Source of the DNA: Mesorhizobium sp. dw_380 | GTDB lineage: Bacteria > Pseudomonadota > Alphaproteobacteria > Rhizobiales > Rhizobiaceae | Assembly (NCBI RefSeq): GCF_018588885.1 | Contig: NZ_JAFFIW010000007.1 | Location: forward strand, 62,001-126,000 | Length of the DNA: 64,000 bases | Direction: 5' to 3' | Part shown: positions 54,436-62,222 of the stretch, piece after piece | Layout of the letters: each line of letters begins with the position of its first letter | Numbering within the stretch: the stretch's first letter is position 1 | Position numbers and translations under genes: made by a program | Notes under the pieces: model-generated | What the model was told of the DNA's origin: nothing | The model's input: only the letters and a program-made list of their open reading frames with translations | Databases searched by the model: none

Positions 54436-55289
54436 GCGCGCTGGCGATCTCGCAGGGGCCGGCCCTCTCGCGCCAGCTTGCGCGGCTGCCAGGCTGGGCG
54501 GTGCTGTCGGTGTGGACGGCGGCCGTGTTGCTGCCGCTCTACATCCTGGTCGTCTCCTGCTTCAAGACCACGGCCGAGATCTACGATAACCGGCTCGGCC
54601 TGCCGCAAAGCTTTGCCTTCGATAATTTCGTCAGCGCCTGGACGCGTGCCAATCTCGGTCAGAATTTTGTCAACAGCCTGATCGTCACCGGCGGCGCGGT
54701 CATCCTCACCATCGTCGTTTCGGCCATGGCCGCCTATCCGCTCAGCCGCTACAAGCTCGGCTGGAACGCCATCATGCTCGGCCTGTTCCTGTCGGGCATC
54801 ATGCTGCCGATCCGGCTTGCCTCGGTCGAGCTGTTCACGCTGATGCGCAATCTCGGCCTCCTCGATTCGCTGACCGGGCTGATCCTCGTCTATTCGGCGA
54901 TCCGCATTCCCTTCGCCGTCTTCATCTTCGCCAATTTCATGCGCGTGCTGCCTTCCGAACTCGACGAGGCGGCGCGCATGGACGGCGCCGGCGAGGCCCG
55001 CATCCTGTTCCAGATCATCCTGCCGATGGTGAAGCCGGCGGTGTCGATCGTCGCCATCTTCACGGCGATCGCGGTGTGGAACGACTTCTTCTTCCCGCTG
55101 ATCTTCATCTTCGACGACCGCTACAAGACCGTGCCGCTGGCGATCAGCGTCTTCGTCGGGCAATTCCGCACCGATTGGGGCCTGGTGTTCGCCTCGCTGG
55201 CGATCTCCATGGCACCCATCCTGATCATGTATTGTCTGCTCGCCCGCCAGATTCGCGAAGGCGTCGGCGCCGGAGGAGGCATGAAATGA
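54432..55289 (+). CDS. CUT1 sugar ABC permease (MalG-like), transporter B
   Basis: A 285-residue permease with six membrane segments and EAA loop SELDEAARMDGAGEARILFQIILPMVKPAVS. The C-terminus reads REGVGAGGGMK. The start is ATG 54432 by 4-bp overlap, and the stop overlaps the PIG-L start. No ATPase follows, so a shared MsmK/UgpC-type ATPase encoded elsewhere is expected. Confidence 0.92.
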   Translation: MSALAISQGPALSRQLARLPGWAVLSVWTAAVLLPLYILVVSCFKTTAEIYDNRLGLPQSFAFDNFVSAWTRANLGQNFVNSLIVTGGAVILTIVVSAMAAYPLSRYKLGWNAIMLGLFLSGIMLPIRLASVELFTLMRNLGLLDSLTGLILVYSAIRIPFAVFIFANFMRVLPSELDEAARMDGAGEARILFQIILPMVKPAVSIVAIFTAIAVWNDFFFPLIFIFDDRYKTVPLAISVFVGQFRTDWGLVFASLAISMAPILIMYCLLARQIREGVGAGGGMK

Positions 55290-56026
55290 TCGAGGACAGG
55301 ATCTACGCCGCGCACTCCATCCTGGTCGTCGGGGCGCACGCCTTCGATGCCGAGGTGATCGCCGGGCCGCTGGCGGCGGCTGCCGTGAAGCGCGGTGCTT
55401 CGGTGACCTTCCTGCATCTGACCATGGGCGAACAGGGCCATCCCTGCCTCTTACCCGAGCACTATTGCGCTCAGAAGGAAGAGGAGGCGGGCAGGGCGGC
55501 TGCCCGGCTCGGCGTCACGGTACGCAGCCTTGGCCTGCGCGACGCCTTCCTGCCTTCCGATGACGAGACGGCGCTGAAAGTGTGCGACGTCATTCGCGAG
55601 CTCAAACCCGAGATCGTCATCACCCATTGGCACGGCAGCTGGCACAAGGACCATCGCGCCGCCGCCCATCTGACGCAGACCGGGATCTTCTACGCGGCTC
55701 TGCCTACTGTCGTGCGCGACCACGCCGCTCACACGCCGCAGCTGCTTTTGTTCGGCGAGAACTGGGAGGATGACGACGGCTTTCGCCCCGAACATCTCGT
55801 CGATGTCAGCGACGGCTTCGACGCCTGGAGCGAAGCGGTCAAGGAATACGAACTGGCGCGCGGGCTGAGCAGCTTTCCCTATGTCGATTATTACAGCGCA
55901 CTCTACCGCCTGCGCGGCTGCCTGCGCGGCACGCGCCATGCGCAGGCTTTCGCGGCGGCGTCGCATTCGTGGAATGCCGGCAGCGGCCTGTTTGCGCCGC
56001 CGGCCCGCGGAGGGCGCGGCCGATGA
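55286..56026 (+). CDS. PIG-L/LmbE family deacetylase-like protein
   Basis: A 246-residue protein of the PIG-L/LmbE fold. The N-terminal metal motif reads VGAHAFDAE where most members have AHPDDE. His and the second Asp are kept, but the catalytic-base Asp position is Phe. The C-terminal metal His lies in WHGSWHKDHRAAAHL. PIG-L enzymes remove acetyl from N-acetylglucosaminyl groups. Here it is coupled to a sugar transporter and a ROK kinase, so it may act on an imported N-acetyl sugar or, if the base is truly lost, bind it or use another base. The GRLS-type ends show no signal peptide, so it is probably cytoplasmic. Confidence 0.83.
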   Translation: MIEDRIYAAHSILVVGAHAFDAEVIAGPLAAAAVKRGASVTFLHLTMGEQGHPCLLPEHYCAQKEEEAGRAAARLGVTVRSLGLRDAFLPSDDETALKVCDVIRELKPEIVITHWHGSWHKDHRAAAHLTQTGIFYAALPTVVRDHAAHTPQLLLFGENWEDDDGFRPEHLVDVSDGFDAWSEAVKEYELARGLSSFPYVDYYSALYRLRGCLRGTRHAQAFAAASHSWNAGSGLFAPPARGGRGR

Positions 56027-56898
56027 CGCGGGTTCTCGCCATCGATCTCGGCGGCACCAATCTGCGCGCCGCCATCCATACCGGCGACGTCAGCGCGTTG
56101 GAGATGCTGAGCCGCGAGCCGGCGCCGACAAGCCTCGATGCCCTGGTTGCCCGCGTCCGGGCGCTGTGCGCCGAGGCCGGATCGGTCGAGGCGCTCGGCA
56201 TTGCCGTCCCCGGGCTGGTGGAGGGCCCGGTCTGCCGCTGGATTCCGAACCTGCCTTTTCTCGACGGCGTTGACCTCCAGGCCTTGTTTCCGGACCTGCG
56301 CATCGCGCTCGGCAACGATGCGCAGATCGCGCTTTTGGCGGAAGCCGCCGAAGGCAGCGCCAAGGGCATGTCGGATGCGATCCTGCTGGCCATCGGCACC
56401 GGCATCGGTTCCGCCGTGCTCGCCAATGGCCGTATCGTCGCCGGCGCGCATGGCGGCGCCTGCTCGTTCGGCTGGGCCTGCGCCGACATCAAGGATCATG
56501 GCGGGGAGCGCAGCGGCTGGCTGGAGCGTGTTGCCTCCGGCCGGGCGCTCGATGCGCTTGCCGGCCAGATCGGGTTGGCCGATGGCCGTGCGCTGATTGC
56601 CGCTGCCCAGGCAGGCGAGCTGGCCGCGCAGACCCTGCTTGAAGTGCCGGCGCGCCAGCTCGGCACAGCACTTGCCGGCGCCGTCGCGCTGCTCGATCCG
56701 CAGGCGGTGCTGATTTCTGGCGGACTGGCCGAGGCGCTGGACGTGATAAGGCCGCCGCTGCTCGCGGCGCTGCGCCGCCAGCTGCCGTCGCATCTGCGCG
56801 GCGTCGAGATTCAGCCCGGCCAGTTCGGGCCGGGTGCTGGTCTCGTCGGTGCGGCGCTGGCCGGAGCCGCGGGGCAAGAGTGGAGACAGGTGCGATGA
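56023..56898 (+). CDS. ROK family sugar kinase lacking the zinc motif
   Basis: A 291-residue ASKHA-fold kinase: N-terminal phosphate loop VLAIDLGGTNLRAAI, catalytic Asp in ALGNDAQIALLAEA, LLAIGTGIGSAV, and ISGGLAEA in the adenosine region. The ROK zinc site (GH followed by CxCGxxGC) is replaced by SFGWACAD...HGGERSGWLE, with no Cys cluster. It probably phosphorylates an amino sugar or hexose at C6. Its start overlaps the PIG-L stop and its stop overlaps the GntR start. Confidence 0.87.
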   Translation: MTRVLAIDLGGTNLRAAIHTGDVSALEMLSREPAPTSLDALVARVRALCAEAGSVEALGIAVPGLVEGPVCRWIPNLPFLDGVDLQALFPDLRIALGNDAQIALLAEAAEGSAKGMSDAILLAIGTGIGSAVLANGRIVAGAHGGACSFGWACADIKDHGGERSGWLERVASGRALDALAGQIGLADGRALIAAAQAGELAAQTLLEVPARQLGTALAGAVALLDPQAVLISGGLAEALDVIRPPLLAALRRQLPSHLRGVEIQPGQFGPGAGLVGAALAGAAGQEWRQVR

Positions 56899-57665
56899 GC
56901 GAAGCGAGCTTTCAGCAGCCGGACCGCAGACGGCCGGAACCGCTCTGGTACCAGGTCGAGGAGGCGATCCGCGCCATCGTCAAGAGCGGCGAATGGGCGA
57001 CGGGCGATCAGATCCCGGCCGAGGACAAGCTGTGCGCTTTATTTGGCGTCAGCCGCATCACGCTGCGCCATGCCTTGCGTAACCTGGAGGAAGGCGGGCT
57101 GCTGCGCCGCGAACACGGCCGCGGCACCTTCGTGCGCTCCACCACACTTGTCGCCGGCACCCGCGAACTGACCAGCTTCACCCAGGAAATGGGCAATATG
57201 GGCGTGGTCGCCGGCTCGCGCCTGCTCGATTGTAGCCTGACCACGGCCAACGCCTCTGCTGCCGGCGCGCTGGAGATCGAGGAAGGCGATCCCGTGGTGC
57301 GCATCAGGCGCTTGCGGCTTGGCAACAACGAGCCGATCGGTATCCAGACGGCGCAGCTTGCGGCGGCACGCGTGCCGGGCTTCCTCGATGCCGGCCTGCT
57401 GCAGGGGTCCCTCTACGAGGCGCTGGAACGCCATTACGGCATCGTGCCGGTGGCCGCGCGCGAAAACTACCGCGTCGGTGCGGTGGGTGCGGCGGACGCC
57501 GAACTGCTTGATCTGCCCGCCGGCAGTCCAGCATTTGTAGTCGAACGCATCACCACCGACGAGCGCGGTCCGTTCGAGTTCACCGTCTCGATCATGCGGG
57601 GCGACCGCTACGAAATCCGCTCGACGCTGCGCGCCGGGCGTGTCCCGTCAACCCCAAGAAGCTGA
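56895..57665 (+). CDS. GntR family (HutC/UTRA) transcriptional regulator
   Basis: A 256-residue regulator. The GntR HTH (about 15-80) is seen in GDQIPAEDKLCALFGVSRITLRHALRNLEEGGLLRREHGRGTFV, and the UTRA ligand domain (about 100-245) includes VVRIRRLRLGNNEPIGIQTAQL and SPAFVVERITTDERGPFEFTVSIMRGDRYEI. UTRA regulators often sense phosphosugars or amino sugars (as NagR does with GlcN6P and GlcNAc6P). It probably controls the two sugar transporter operons, through CGTTAT-type sites, and this gene set. Confidence 0.92.
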   Translation: MSEASFQQPDRRRPEPLWYQVEEAIRAIVKSGEWATGDQIPAEDKLCALFGVSRITLRHALRNLEEGGLLRREHGRGTFVRSTTLVAGTRELTSFTQEMGNMGVVAGSRLLDCSLTTANASAAGALEIEEGDPVVRIRRLRLGNNEPIGIQTAQLAAARVPGFLDAGLLQGSLYEALERHYGIVPVAARENYRVGAVGAADAELLDLPAGSPAFVVERITTDERGPFEFTVSIMRGDRYEIRSTLRAGRVPSTPRS

Positions 57666-57700
57666 TCCATCCAAAGCCGACACAGAACAGGAGTACCCAC

Positions 57701-58492
57701 GTGTCCGATCTCTATATCCACCGTCTCACCGCCCTCATCGACCAGGCAGCGAAAACCAACGAAGAAGCCTTCGGCCAGGCCGCCAGCCGCTTTGCCGATA
57801 CGCTCGAGGGCGGCGGGCTGGTGCATCTCTACGGCTCGGGCCATTCGGTGCTGCCGGTGCAGGAAGTGTTCCCGCGCTACGGCAGCTATGTCGGTTTCAA
57901 CCCGCTGACCGACCCGCGCGTGATGTGGCACAACGTGCTCGGCGCCGGCGGCGTGCGCGAGCTGCTGTGGCTGGAGCGGACCGAGAAATACGCCGAGAAA
58001 TTCCTCGACCACCAACCTTTGAACAAGGGCGACTCGATCATCATCTTCGGCCATAGCGGCCGCAATTCGTCCGGCATCGACACCGCGCTTTATGCCAAGA
58101 AGCGCGGCATCTTCGTCGTCGCGGTGACCAGCAAGAACAACCTCGACAAGCCGGCAACGCACTCCTCCGGCAAGCGCCTGGCCGATGCCGCGGACCTCGT
58201 CATCGACACCTGCTCGCCGATCGAGGATGCGATCGTTCCGGTCGAAGGCTGGAGCCGTCCGGTCTCGGGCTCGTCCACCGTGCTCGCCATGATCCTGGCG
58301 CATGAGCTGATAGCCCGCACCGCCGAGCAGCTGGCGAAGCGCGGCATCGAACTTCCGGTCTTCGCCTCGCCGACAATCGCCGGCGTGACGCTGCACGACA
58401 CCGATGTCATCTACGGTGTCTACCGCGAACGCATGCTGGAAGCGCAGAAGAAGCACCTGCCGACCTTCCAGGCGACGATGCGTGGCGAGTGA
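57701..58492 (+). CDS. SIS-domain sugar isomerase-like protein (UPF0309 type)
   Basis: A 263-residue protein with one SIS phosphosugar-binding domain (HLYGSGHSVLPVQE, IIIFGHSGRNSSGIDTALYAKKRG, VVAVTSKNNLDKPATHSSGKRLADAADLVIDT). The style fits the 'sugar isomerase domain' UPF0309 group rather than AgaS or GlmS. The start is GTG 57701 with an AGGAG site. It follows the GntR gene by 35 bp. It may isomerise or deaminate the phosphorylated amino sugar, or act as a phosphosugar sensor. Confidence 0.87.
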   Translation: MSDLYIHRLTALIDQAAKTNEEAFGQAASRFADTLEGGGLVHLYGSGHSVLPVQEVFPRYGSYVGFNPLTDPRVMWHNVLGAGGVRELLWLERTEKYAEKFLDHQPLNKGDSIIIFGHSGRNSSGIDTALYAKKRGIFVVAVTSKNNLDKPATHSSGKRLADAADLVIDTCSPIEDAIVPVEGWSRPVSGSSTVLAMILAHELIARTAEQLAKRGIELPVFASPTIAGVTLHDTDVIYGVYRERMLEAQKKHLPTFQATMRGE

Positions 58493-58686
58493 TGTTCGGG
58501 ATGGGAGGTGCCACCCGCGCCTCCCGATTGCCGGTTGCTACCGGCCGAGCAGATTGCGAGCGACGGTTCTGAGATGCGCCAGCATGGCCTGGCTGGCGCT
58601 CTCGGGACCGCGGAGTTCCATCACTGCACCTTCTCTTGATCGCGCAACGACTTCCTCAACGAGATCCAAGTCGCCGAGGGGCCGGA

Positions 58687-59970
58687 TCAACCTGTCGCGC
58701 TGGCGTAGATGTCGAGAACCTCCGTCACGCCAGCGATCAGCAATTCCCTGGCTTTGGGCGCGACGGATCCGCTGGCCACCGCGCCGTCGAGACGGCCGAG
58801 ATACTGGCTGATGAGAGGCGAGGGGATGTCGCGGTCGCCGAGCGCCTGCATCAGCGCGTCTGTGGCCCCCTGGGCTGTCGGCGATGGCCAATAATAACGG
58901 ATGCGATCGCTGTAGGAGAAATGGCGTTCGATCCGCTGTTCGGCTTCCGAGCCGTGATAGTAATTCTTCCAATTGCCGGGCGCCGCCAGCATGACGCGCT
59001 CCATCGCCGCCGGCAGGCTTTCCCGTGAGGAGTCGGGAGCAAGAATGTCGGCGATGTGGCTCAAGCCGTAGAGCGCTTCGCGCAGCGCGAAGGTCAGCCA
59101 CGGCCCGACCTTGAGGATGGCGAAGCCGTCATCGACCAGCGCCGTTAGCGCCGCGACCGGCTGATAGTCGGTCGAATGCGCCTCGAAAACGAATTGCGGC
59201 AGGTCTTGCAACGTGCCGGCTAGCGCTCGCGCGCGTTCCGGTTGATAGGTGATCACCTCGGCATTGCCGAATTCGACGCCTGGCTGCACGACGATGCCGA
59301 TCGCCCGCGCAAAGGCCTGGTCGAGCCCGCGCTGGCTAAAAGCCTGGCGGTGGATGCGCACGGTTTCAAGGGCTGCCTCGGGTGTCGTCACCGCCAGATG
59401 GTCCATGGCTTCAAGGGCGCCGCCCGGCACCGGCACTTCCGTGCCGATGACATAGACAGGCTTGGCGCCTTCAGTTCGTTTCGCGGCGGCCTCCGCCACC
59501 TCGGCCAGTTCGGCGGCGCGCGCCGCGATCGTCGCGTCGGAAGGTGCCGCACCTTCGCCGGCGCAGCCCATGCTGGCGTCCAGATGGATCTTGGTGAAGC
59601 CGGCTTCGGCATAGGCATCGACCATGCGCGAAGCCTTCACCATGGCCTCGGACGCCGGCAGGTGCTTCCAGGGATTGGGGCCGAGATGGTCGCCGCCGAG
59701 CACCAGCCTGTCCAGGGGAAAGCCCACCTTGCCGGCGATCGTCTCGACGAAGCGGCGGAAATCCCCTGGCGTCATGCCGGTATAGCCGCCTTCATGATTC
59801 ACCTGGTTGCAGGTGGCCTCGATCAGCACATCGGCGCCGCGTCCCTTGCCATGGCGCAGTGCTGCCTCGATGACCTGCGGATGGGCCGAGCAGATCGAGG
59901 TGATGCCGCGGCGTTCGCCCGCCGCACGACGCGAGGCGATTGCCGCCAGCCTGTCCGTCGCCTGGCTCAT
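58687..59970 (-). CDS. Tagatose-bisphosphate aldolase non-catalytic subunit (GatZ/KbaZ-like)
   Basis: A 427-residue GatZ/KbaZ-type TIM barrel: GITSICSAHPQVIEAALRHG, VLIEATCNQVNHEGGYTGMTP, LGGDHLGPNPWKHLPA, YVIGTEVPVPGGA, VFEAHSTDYQP and FSYSDRIRYYW. In enteric bacteria this protein is needed for full activity and stability of the class II aldolase GatY/KbaY. No GatY/KbaY gene is in the window, so a distant partner or independent activity is implied. The start overlaps the PfkB stop by 4 bp. Length is normal. Confidence 0.91.
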   Translation of the reverse strand: MSQATDRLAAIASRRAAGERRGITSICSAHPQVIEAALRHGKGRGADVLIEATCNQVNHEGGYTGMTPGDFRRFVETIAGKVGFPLDRLVLGGDHLGPNPWKHLPASEAMVKASRMVDAYAEAGFTKIHLDASMGCAGEGAAPSDATIAARAAELAEVAEAAAKRTEGAKPVYVIGTEVPVPGGALEAMDHLAVTTPEAALETVRIHRQAFSQRGLDQAFARAIGIVVQPGVEFGNAEVITYQPERARALAGTLQDLPQFVFEAHSTDYQPVAALTALVDDGFAILKVGPWLTFALREALYGLSHIADILAPDSSRESLPAAMERVMLAAPGNWKNYYHGSEAEQRIERHFSYSDRIRYYWPSPTAQGATDALMQALGDRDIPSPLISQYLGRLDGAVASGSVAPKARELLIAGVTEVLDIYASATG

Positions 59971-60920
59971 GCCGGCGCTCCGGTCTTGGCGGTCTCGAGA
60001 AATGCTTCGACGGCGGCAAGCGACGCGATGCCCTCCATCGGCCCCTTCTTCGTCACCGCCAGCGCGCCGCAGGCATTGGCGATGCGCAGTGCTGTCTCGG
60101 GGGCCGCCCCGCGCAGCCAGAAGGAGACGAAGGCCGCGGCAAAACAGTCACCGGCGCCGGTCGGATCGATTTCGTCGACGGCGAAGCAGGGCGACACCGT
60201 GCGCCCGGTCCGGTCGTAGTGGACAGCACCGTCCGCGCCTTTCTTGACGACCACGGTGGAAATGCCGCGGTCCAGCATTTCACGCGCCGCGCTCTCTTCA
60301 TCGCTCGCCTTGGCGAAGATGAACAGTTCCGGCCCGCTCGGCAGGAAGACATCGGTCTTCGACAGCACGAAATGCAAGGCCTCGCGCATGCCCGGCAGAT
60401 CGAGCATCTCCTTGCGGATGTTGGGGTCGAACGAGACCGTGCCGCCGCGCGCCTTGACTGTCTCGATCCCGTTGCGCGCCACCTCGATCACCTCGGGCGA
60501 GAACAGCGAGGTGCCCATGACGTGAAAATGATCGGCGCCGGCCAGCAGCGCGCGCGCCTCCTCGCCGATCTCGATCAGGCCGGCGGCACTCTGTCTGATG
60601 TTGTAGACGAAGTGCCGACTGCCGTCGGTCTCGTAGGTAACGAAGGCGGTCCCCGTCGCGGCGCCTCGGTGGATTTTAATGGCCGAGATATCCGCCCCGT
60701 CGGCACGCAGGCGCTCGATGTTCAAATGGCCGAAATCGTCGTCGCCGACGGCTGCGATCAGCCCCGCTGGCTGGCTGAGCCGCGCCGCCTGGTCGATGAA
60801 GATCGCCGGCGCGCCGGATGGAAACGGGCCGACCAGCGGGCCGGGGGCAAGGAAGCTCTGGCCGATCCGCTCGGCCATGATCTCGACCAGGATCTCGCCG
60901 GCGCAAACCAGTTTCTTCAT
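59967..60920 (-). CDS. PfkB family sugar kinase
   Basis: A 317-residue ribokinase-like kinase: GEILVEIMAERIG at the N-terminus, DVFLPSGPELFIF in the middle, and the catalytic anion-hole motif DPTGAGDCFAAAFVSFWLRG with its Asp base. With the GatZ-like gene downstream, tagatose-6-phosphate or fructose-1-phosphate-type kinase activity is plausible; 2-keto-3-deoxygluconate kinase is another possibility. ATG 60920 is favoured by GGTGAGGG upstream over an ATG at 60932. It is the first gene of the operon, divergent from LacI. Confidence 0.9.
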   Translation of the reverse strand: MKKLVCAGEILVEIMAERIGQSFLAPGPLVGPFPSGAPAIFIDQAARLSQPAGLIAAVGDDDFGHLNIERLRADGADISAIKIHRGAATGTAFVTYETDGSRHFVYNIRQSAAGLIEIGEEARALLAGADHFHVMGTSLFSPEVIEVARNGIETVKARGGTVSFDPNIRKEMLDLPGMREALHFVLSKTDVFLPSGPELFIFAKASDEESAAREMLDRGISTVVVKKGADGAVHYDRTGRTVSPCFAVDEIDPTGAGDCFAAAFVSFWLRGAAPETALRIANACGALAVTKKGPMEGIASLAAVEAFLETAKTGAPA

Positions 60921-60991
60921 GTCCCTCACCATTTCGCCGGCCTGCCGGCGGCCGGTTGCCGAACGCCATCTCTATTGCCGTGCGCGTTCAA

Positions 60992-61095
60992 AACCTAGGT
61001 TGCCGATTTAAGAGCGTCAATAAATAATTTGACGCGCGCAATGGTTTTGCGTTGTATTGGAAACGCGAAAAATTTGACTGAATAAGTTCAGTCAA
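60992..61095. promoter_or_regulatory. Divergent promoters and palindromes between PfkB and LacI genes
   Basis: GCGTCAA (61014-61020) and TTGACGC (61029-61035) form a palindrome whose two arms are -35 boxes facing opposite ways. On the minus strand TTGACG is followed 17 bp later by TAGGTT (60992-60997). On the plus strand TTGACG (61029-61034) is followed 17 bp later by TTGTAT (61052-61057). A second palindrome, TTGACTGAA-TAAG-TTCAGTCAA at 61074-61095, has perfect 9-bp arms and lies downstream of the plus promoter, fitting a LacI-family autoregulatory operator. Confidence 0.55.
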
Positions 61096-61187
61096 GCATT
61101 GCTGCTCATGGCGCCGGCCGCAAGACTGATTCTGGCCGGACGAGACGGTTGGTGGACGAGGGCAAAGGCAAAGGGGCTGGAAATTCG

Positions 61188-62222
61188 ATGGCGGAGAAGA
61201 CCCACCGCACGATGGATGATTTCGCCAGGGCGTCCGGCGTATCGCGTCCGACCCTGTCCAAGTATTTCGACGATCCCGCGAGCGTGAAGCCGGCGACGCG
61301 GGCGCGCGTCGAGGCGGCACTGCGGTCGTCGGACTATCAGCCCAACGTCTTCGCGCGCAATCTCAACCGCAAGCGTACCCGCAATGTCGGCATCATTGTG
61401 CCGGCGCTCACCGATCCGTTCTATGCCGAAATGGTCAGCCGCATCGAACTGCGCTGCCGCGACGAGGGTTTCTGGCCGATCGTCATCTCCTCGCACGGTT
61501 CGCCGAAACTGGAGGCGGAATCGGTCAGGACGCTGATGTCGCTGAAGGTCGCCGGCGCCATCGTCGCTCCCCTCGGATCGGTCTCCGAGCCCGGCGTCTT
61601 CGAGCGGATGAGCGAAGACATCCCGATCGTCTATTTCGACACGTATATCGAGGGCGACACGCCGTTCGTCGGCAACGACAATCACCAGAGCACGTCAACC
61701 ATCGTCGACTATCTCTGCCGGTCCGGCGAGCCGCCGGTCTATGTCGACATCCCGCACGTCAATCACAATTCGAGCGAGCGCCTGCAGAGCTATATCGACA
61801 CAATGCAGGCCGCCGGCCTGGAATCCGTCGTTCTCAAGGCGGCGGCCGACTACAGCTGGGATTTCGAGCGCATCGGCCATGAATGGATGGACAGGACGCT
61901 CGGGAATGGCGGCCTGCCGGCCCGCACGCTGCTCTGCGCCAATGACCGTCTCGCCTTCGGCGTCATGGCGGCCGCTTTTTCGCGTGGGCTGAAGATAGGT
62001 CGCCGAGCCGATTGCGACTTCCGTGTCGCCGCCCATGACGACCACCCTCTGAGCCGCTACACCTGTCCGGCGCTGACCACGATGGCGCAGGATTTCACTG
62101 CCATGGCCGGCCGCAGTGTCGAGATCCTGCTGGCCTTGCTCGACGAAGCCGATCCGCCCGGCCAGGATCTGGCGCGCAACGTCAAGCTGGGCGCGACCTT
62201 GGTGATGCGTCAATCGGCCTGA
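61188..62222 (+). CDS. LacI family transcriptional regulator
   Basis: A 344-residue regulator with N-terminal LacI HTH (MDDFARASGVSRPTLSKYFDDPASVKPATRARVEAALRSSDYQPN; about residues 9-55) and hinge NLNRKRTRNVGIIVPALTDPFYAEM. The periplasmic-binding-like sensor domain ends in the AHDDHPLSRYTCPALTTMAQD segment. ATG 61188 is preferred over an upstream TTG at 61149. It probably controls the PfkB/GatZ operon and itself. Its 3' end overlaps the convergent esterase by 13 bp. Confidence 0.92.
   Translation: MAEKTHRTMDDFARASGVSRPTLSKYFDDPASVKPATRARVEAALRSSDYQPNVFARNLNRKRTRNVGIIVPALTDPFYAEMVSRIELRCRDEGFWPIVISSHGSPKLEAESVRTLMSLKVAGAIVAPLGSVSEPGVFERMSEDIPIVYFDTYIEGDTPFVGNDNHQSTSTIVDYLCRSGEPPVYVDIPHVNHNSSERLQSYIDTMQAAGLESVVLKAAADYSWDFERIGHEWMDRTLGNGGLPARTLLCANDRLAFGVMAAAFSRGLKIGRRADCDFRVAAHDDHPLSRYTCPALTTMAQDFTAMAGRSVEILLALLDEADPPGQDLARNVKLGATLVMRQSA

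Noticed and set aside
58538..58686. A minus-strand frame past the GatZ-like stop reading RPLGDLDLVEEVVARSREG and ending NLLGR.
   Set aside because: It looks protein-like, but only about 49 residues lie outside the aldolase gene, no start or ribosome site fits, and the rest is an alternative frame of that gene. It could be a gene remnant, but there is not enough to call it.
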